Shown here piece after piece: positions 6,188 through 9,568 of a DNA stretch of 9,568 nt. The stretch is from assembly GCA_913064925.1 (NCBI GenBank), contig CAJYBN010000105.1, positions 1 through 9,568 of the forward strand. Reading direction: 5' to 3'. A program made the position numbers and the translations under genes. Each line of letters begins with the position of its first letter. Position 1 is the stretch's first letter. Origin of the DNA: an uncultured Peptococcaceae bacterium (GTDB lineage: Bacteria; Bacillota; Desulfotomaculia; Desulfotomaculales; Desulfallaceae). The notes under the pieces were generated by a model. That model saw only the letters and a list, made by a program, of their open reading frames with translations. It had not been told where the DNA came from and did no database searches.

Positions 6188-6202
6188 AAGGGGGATTACC
6201 GG

Positions 6203-7687
6203 TTGTTACTGTCGAACCTGTTGGCGGGGCTGCCGCTGTTAGACAGTAAAGTGGTTGAGGACCGGCAGGTGCGGGGAATTGCATACGATTCGCGGCAGGC
6301 CGGGCCGGGTTTTTTATTTGTGGCCATCAAGGGGTTTCGCACCGACGGCCACCTGTACGTCCGCGATGCCGTTGAGCGGGGCGCTGCGGCCGTGGTACTG
6401 CAGGAGGACGTACCGGTGCCGGAAGGGGTGTCCAAGGTGCTGGTGGAGGATTCCCGCCGGTTCCTGGCGCTGCTTTCCGCCCGCTTTTACGGTTATCCCG
6501 CCCGGAAAATGAAAGTGGTTGGGGTGACGGGCACCAACGGCAAAACCACCACCACCAACCTGATCAGCGCCGTTTACCGGGAGCACGGCGTCAAAACAGG
6601 GCTTATCGGCACCATCTACAACCGCATCGGGGACCGCGTGCTGCCGGTGGAGCGGACCACGCCGGAATCCGCCGACCTGCAGCGCCTGCTGGCGGAAATG
6701 GCCGGGGAAGCGGTGCAGGTCGTGGTGATGGAGGTCAGCTCGCACGCGCTGGCGCTGCACCGGGTGGAGGAGTGCGAGTTCGACACGGCGGTTTTCACCA
6801 ATATAACCCAGGATCACCTGGACTTTCACGCCGGCATGGAGGAATACCTGGCCGCCAAGAGCAAGCTGTTCGCCGGCCTGGGCCGCGGTGCCCGCAAACC
6901 CGGCCCCAAGCGCGCGGTGGTCAACGCCGACGACCCGGCGGCGCCGCGCATCATGGAAACCAGCACCGCCCCCGTCATCACCTACGGGCTACACAATCCC
7001 GCCCACGTGACGGCCCGCAACGTCCGGGTGACGGCCCGGGGCGTGTCCTTCACGGCCCTGCTGCCGGGCGGCAGCGCCGTGGACCTGAACCTGAAGCTGA
7101 CCGGCAAGTTCAACGTGTACAACGCGTTGGCCGCGGTGGCCGCGGGGTTTGCCGACAACATTTCCCCGGAGGCGATCAAGCGGGGGCTGGAAGGGGTGCC
7201 CGGGGTGCCGGGCCGGTTCGAGCTGGTGGACCGGGGGCAGGACTTCGCCGTTATCGTGGACTACGCGCACACCCCGGACGGCCTGGAAAACGTGCTCGCT
7301 ACCGCCCGGGAAATAACCGGCGGCAGGTTGATTACGGTGTTCGGCTGCGGGGGCGACCGCGACCGGGCCAAGCGGCCCCTCATGGGTAAGATCGCCGCCC
7401 GCCTGAGCGACCTGGCGGTGGTGACTTCGGACAATCCCCGTTCGGAAAAGCCCCTGGCCATCATTGAGGACATCCTGGCCGGCGTGCGCGCGGTCGAGGG
7501 TGCCAGCTATACGGTGATACCCGACCGCCGGGAGGCCATCCGGGAGGCCGTGCGCAGGGCCGGAGCGGGCGACGTGGTGGTCATCGCGGGCAAGGGGCAC
7601 GAAGACTACCAGATCGTCGGCGAGCGCCGCCTGCCATTCGACGACCGCGAGGAGGCGGCGGCGGCCCTGGAACTGCTGAAAAAATAA
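6203..7687 (+). CDS. murE: MurE, UDP-MurNAc-L-Ala-D-Glu:meso-diaminopimelate ligase
   Basis: MurE is the cytoplasmic ATP-dependent ligase that adds the third residue to the peptidoglycan stem peptide. TTG 6203 has AAGGGGG (6188-6194) eight bases upstream, and 494 residues is the usual length. The N-terminal UDP-substrate domain shows AYDSRQA (27-33). The central ATPase domain has GTNGKTTT (110-117), TTPES (152-156), EVSSHAL (177-183) and the lysine expected to be carbamylated, Lys219 in AAKSKLF. The C-terminal domain has GCGGDRD and D410-N-P-R413. The DNPR motif is the accepted signature of enzymes that choose meso-DAP rather than L-Lys, so this organism's wall should contain meso-DAP. It follows the hairpin at 6097-6133 and may begin a separately transcribed part of the cluster. 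The murF start lies 15 bases beyond its stop, so the two should be co-transcribed. Confidence 0.97.
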   Translation: MLLSNLLAGLPLLDSKVVEDRQVRGIAYDSRQAGPGFLFVAIKGFRTDGHLYVRDAVERGAAAVVLQEDVPVPEGVSKVLVEDSRRFLALLSARFYGYPARKMKVVGVTGTNGKTTTTNLISAVYREHGVKTGLIGTIYNRIGDRVLPVERTTPESADLQRLLAEMAGEAVQVVVMEVSSHALALHRVEECEFDTAVFTNITQDHLDFHAGMEEYLAAKSKLFAGLGRGARKPGPKRAVVNADDPAAPRIMETSTAPVITYGLHNPAHVTARNVRVTARGVSFTALLPGGSAVDLNLKLTGKFNVYNALAAVAAGFADNISPEAIKRGLEGVPGVPGRFELVDRGQDFAVIVDYAHTPDGLENVLATAREITGGRLITVFGCGGDRDRAKRPLMGKIAARLSDLAVVTSDNPRSEKPLAIIEDILAGVRAVEGASYTVIPDRREAIREAVRRAGAGDVVVIAGKGHEDYQIVGERRLPFDDREEAAAALELLKK

Positions 7688-7702
7688 GGGGGTTGTGCGC
7701 CA

Positions 7703-9076
7703 GTGAAGGCTATAACGGTGGGCGAGCTGTACCGGGTTATCGGCGGCAGGCTGGTGCAGGGCGACGAGAACGTGGTGATCAGCCGGGTATCCACCGACAG
7801 CAGGCAAATCAAGCCCGGCGACGTGTTTTTCGCCTTGCGGGGGGAAAGGTTCGACGGCCACGACTTCGTGGACCGGGCCGTCAGCGGCGGCGCCCGCGCC
7901 GTGGTGGTGAGCCGCGAGGTGCGCGTGGACCCCGGGGTGCCGGTCGTCCGGGTGGGCGACACGCTGGCCGGCCTGCAGGCCCTGGCGGCCTATCACCGCC
8001 GGCAGTTTGCCGTGCCCGTGGTGGGCATAACGGGCAGCAGCGGCAAAACCACCACCAAGGACATGGTGGCGGCGGTGCTGGGGAGCCGCTACCAGGTGCT
8101 GAAAACGCCGGGCAACTTCAACAACGAAATCGGCCTGCCCTTGACCCTGCTGGAATTCTCCCCCGAGCACGGGGCCGCCGTGGTAGAGATGGCCATGCGG
8201 GCGCCCGGTGAGATCAACTCCCTGTGCCTGCTGGCCCGGCCCACCTGCGCCGTCATCACCAGCATCGGTACGGCCCACGCCGAGAGGCTGGGCTCGGTGG
8301 AAAACATCGCCCGGGCCAAGGGTGAGATACTGGACCACATTTCACGCGACGGTTTTGCCCTGCTGCCCGGCGACAGCCCGCACGCCCGGGAACAGGCCCG
8401 CCGCTGCCACGGCCGGGTGCTGTTCTTCGGCCTGGAACCGGGCAACGACATTTACGCGCGGGATATCCGCCGGGAGGGCCGGGGCAACCGGTTTACGGCG
8501 GTGATGGGTGATATAGAGTGCGAGGTGCGCCTGCCGCTGCCGGGGCGCCACAATATCATGAACGCCCTGGCGGCCGCGGGAACGGGGCTGCTGCTGGGGC
8601 TGACCCCCGCTGAAGTTTCTGCGGGCCTGGCCCGGGTGGTCCTGTCGGGCATGCGCATGGAAGTGGTGGACGGCAGCGGGATTACCGTCATCAACGACGC
8701 GTACAACGCCAATCCCGATTCCACCTGCGCCGCGCTGCAGGCCCTGGAGGAAGTGGCCGCGGGGCGCCGGGCGGTAGCGGTGCTGGGCGACATGCTGGAG
8801 CTGGGCGAAGGCGCCGCGGAAGGACACCGCCGGGTGGGCGCCGCGGCGGCGCGGCACGGGGTGGCGCTGCTGGTCACCGTGGGCGAGCTTTCCCGGCACA
8901 CGGCGGAAGGCGCCCGCGGGACGGGACTCCCCGCCGGCAGCGTGGTGGCGTGCGGCGACAAGGAGCAGGCGCTGCAGGTGCTGCACAGGGAACTGCGCCC
9001 CGGGGACGTGGTGCTGGTCAAAGGTTCCCGGGGGATGCACATGGAGGAGATAGTGGACGATTTGTTGAAAAATTAG
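7703..9076 (+). CDS. murF: MurF, UDP-MurNAc-tripeptide:D-alanyl-D-alanine ligase
   Basis: MurF is the cytoplasmic ATP-dependent ligase that adds D-Ala-D-Ala to complete the UDP-MurNAc pentapeptide, the substrate of MraY. GTG 7703 follows AAGGGGG (7686-7692) by 10 bases, and 457 residues is typical. It shares the three-domain Mur ligase plan with MurE: DSRQIKPGDVFFAL (32-45) in the substrate domain, GSSGKTTTK (111-119) as the ATP loop, NFNNEIGLP (138-146), VVEMAMRAPGEI (160-171), and Lys206 in ARAKGEIL as the probable carbamylated lysine. The C-terminal domain has NDAYNANPDS from 331, LGDMLELGE, and VKGSRGMHMEEIV near the end. No key motif is missing. It sits 15 bases after murE and 52 bases before mraY. 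Confidence 0.97.
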   Translation: MKAITVGELYRVIGGRLVQGDENVVISRVSTDSRQIKPGDVFFALRGERFDGHDFVDRAVSGGARAVVVSREVRVDPGVPVVRVGDTLAGLQALAAYHRRQFAVPVVGITGSSGKTTTKDMVAAVLGSRYQVLKTPGNFNNEIGLPLTLLEFSPEHGAAVVEMAMRAPGEINSLCLLARPTCAVITSIGTAHAERLGSVENIARAKGEILDHISRDGFALLPGDSPHAREQARRCHGRVLFFGLEPGNDIYARDIRREGRGNRFTAVMGDIECEVRLPLPGRHNIMNALAAAGTGLLLGLTPAEVSAGLARVVLSGMRMEVVDGSGITVINDAYNANPDSTCAALQALEEVAAGRRAVAVLGDMLELGEGAAEGHRRVGAAAARHGVALLVTVGELSRHTAEGARGTGLPAGSVVACGDKEQALQVLHRELRPGDVVLVKGSRGMHMEEIVDDLLKN

Positions 9077-9099
9077 TTATCCGTCATAGTTCAACGGGC

Positions 9100-9113
9100 A
9101 AAACATCTGTTTT
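9100..9113 (+). other. Small hairpin just ahead of the mraY ribosome site
   Basis: AAAAC-ATCT-GTTTT (9100-9113) can form a 5-bp stem, and outer CGG/CCG (9095-9097 with 9114-9116) could extend it past a two-base bulge, touching the GGGGAG ribosome site at 9116-9121. It is AT-rich at its core and probably weak; there is no T-tract of terminator type. Confidence 0.25.
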
Positions 9114-9128
9114 CCGGGGAGTAGGGCA

Positions 9129-9568
9129 ATGAGCAGGGTACTGGACGGGCATATAGTTTTGGCCTTTATCACCGCCCTGGCGGTCACCCTGGTCCTGGGG
9201 CCGCTGTGCATACCGCTGCTGCGCCGGCTAAAGTTTGGCCAGAGCATCAGGGACGACGGGCCGTCCCGGCATTTCAGCAAGGCCGGCACGCCCACCATGG
9301 GCGGCGTCATGTTCCTGGGCGGCATCGCGGCGGCGGTGCTGCTAACCGGCCGCCACGACCGGGATGCCCTGGTGGTACTGGGTATGACGCTGGGGTTCGG
9401 GTTAATCGGGTTTTTAGACGACTTCATCAAAGTGGCGCTGAGGCGCTCGCTGGGGCTGCGGGCCAGGGAAAAGCTGCTGGGACAGTTCCTGCTGGCGGCC
9501 GTCCTCGGCGTGCTGGCCCTGGCCCTGCAGGAACGGGGCACCGGGCTGGCCGTCCCCTTCAGCGCTCT
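9129..9568 (+). CDS. mraY: MraY, phospho-MurNAc-pentapeptide translocase (3' partial)
   Basis: MraY is the integral membrane enzyme that moves phospho-MurNAc-pentapeptide from UDP to undecaprenyl phosphate, forming lipid I. ATG 9129 has GGGGAG (9116-9121) seven bases upstream. Only 146 codons plus two bases are present; the family is about 320 residues, so roughly 175 lie beyond the window. Residues 9-31 form the first membrane helix. The family signature follows: GPSRHFSKAGTPTMGG (44-59), a second hydrophobic stretch (61-73), and a third ending in FLDDFIKV (95-102), whose Asp pair 97-98 is the conserved catalytic or Mg2+-binding site. RSLGLRAREKLLGQF (106-120) is also diagnostic. Truncation is by the window edge only; the frame is open to the last base. 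It probably belongs to the murE-murF transcript. Confidence 0.96.
   Translation, partial: MSRVLDGHIVLAFITALAVTLVLGPLCIPLLRRLKFGQSIRDDGPSRHFSKAGTPTMGGVMFLGGIAAAVLLTGRHDRDALVVLGMTLGFGLIGFLDDFIKVALRRSLGLRAREKLLGQFLLAAVLGVLALALQERGTGLAVPFSA

Noticed and set aside
6989..8338. Very long minus-strand open frame (449 codons) across murE and murF
   Set aside because: Typical antisense opening in GC-rich coding DNA; murE and murF have all their catalytic motifs on the + strand. The same applies to the 375-codon frame at 3912-5039.
1..9568. tRNA/rRNA genes, CRISPR arrays, insertion sequences, phage or defence genes
   Set aside because: I found no cloverleaf, spaced identical repeats, transposase motif or terminal inverted repeats in this window; the content is a standard dcw cluster with two upstream genes.

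Overview
The window carries the front part of a division and cell wall (dcw) cluster, all on the + strand. The order is mraZ - rsmH - ftsL - spoVD-type PBP - murE - murF - mraY, with mraY cut off by the window end. Two non-dcw genes precede it: an unrecognised coiled-coil protein with a long Gly-rich tail, and a small zinc-ribbon protein. Gene order, the MraZ and FtsL types, the SpoVD-like PBP with PASTA domains, the DNPR (meso-diaminopimelate) MurE, strong GGAGG-type ribosome sites and frequent GTG/TTG starts fit a GC-rich, probably endospore-forming Firmicute. The Clostridia (Desulfotomaculum/Pelotomaculum-like Peptococcaceae) are the best guess. This is inferred from protein character, not from a database match.

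Layout. 2-1207: 3' part of an unknown gene, closed by an intrinsic terminator (1222-1248). 1249-1407: AT-rich spacer with a good sigma-A-type promoter and an inverted repeat, serving the zinc-ribbon gene (1408-1632), which has its own strong terminator (1654-1693). 1709-1762: dcw promoter, overlapped by AAAGTGG boxes spaced exactly 10 bp apart, which look like the MraZ autoregulatory operator. 1792-6071: mraZ, rsmH, ftsL and the PBP, closely spaced. 6072-6202: an 18-bp tandem duplication, a terminator-like hairpin and AT-rich DNA that may hold an internal promoter. 6203-9568: murE, murF and partial mraY.

How the genes work together. MraZ probably tunes the operon. RsmH methylates 16S rRNA. 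FtsL belongs to the divisome. The PBP cross-links peptidoglycan. MurE and MurF add meso-DAP and D-Ala-D-Ala to the UDP-MurNAc peptide, and MraY moves the finished pentapeptide onto undecaprenyl phosphate at the membrane.

Most of the window is an ordinary, well-conserved cluster; I do not see a new defence or mobile system. The points most worth a second look are the MraZ operator, the SpoVD-type cysteine pair combined with two PASTA domains, the terminator and duplication splitting the operon before murE, the unknown tailed protein, and nine-base homopolymers in the first two dcw genes.
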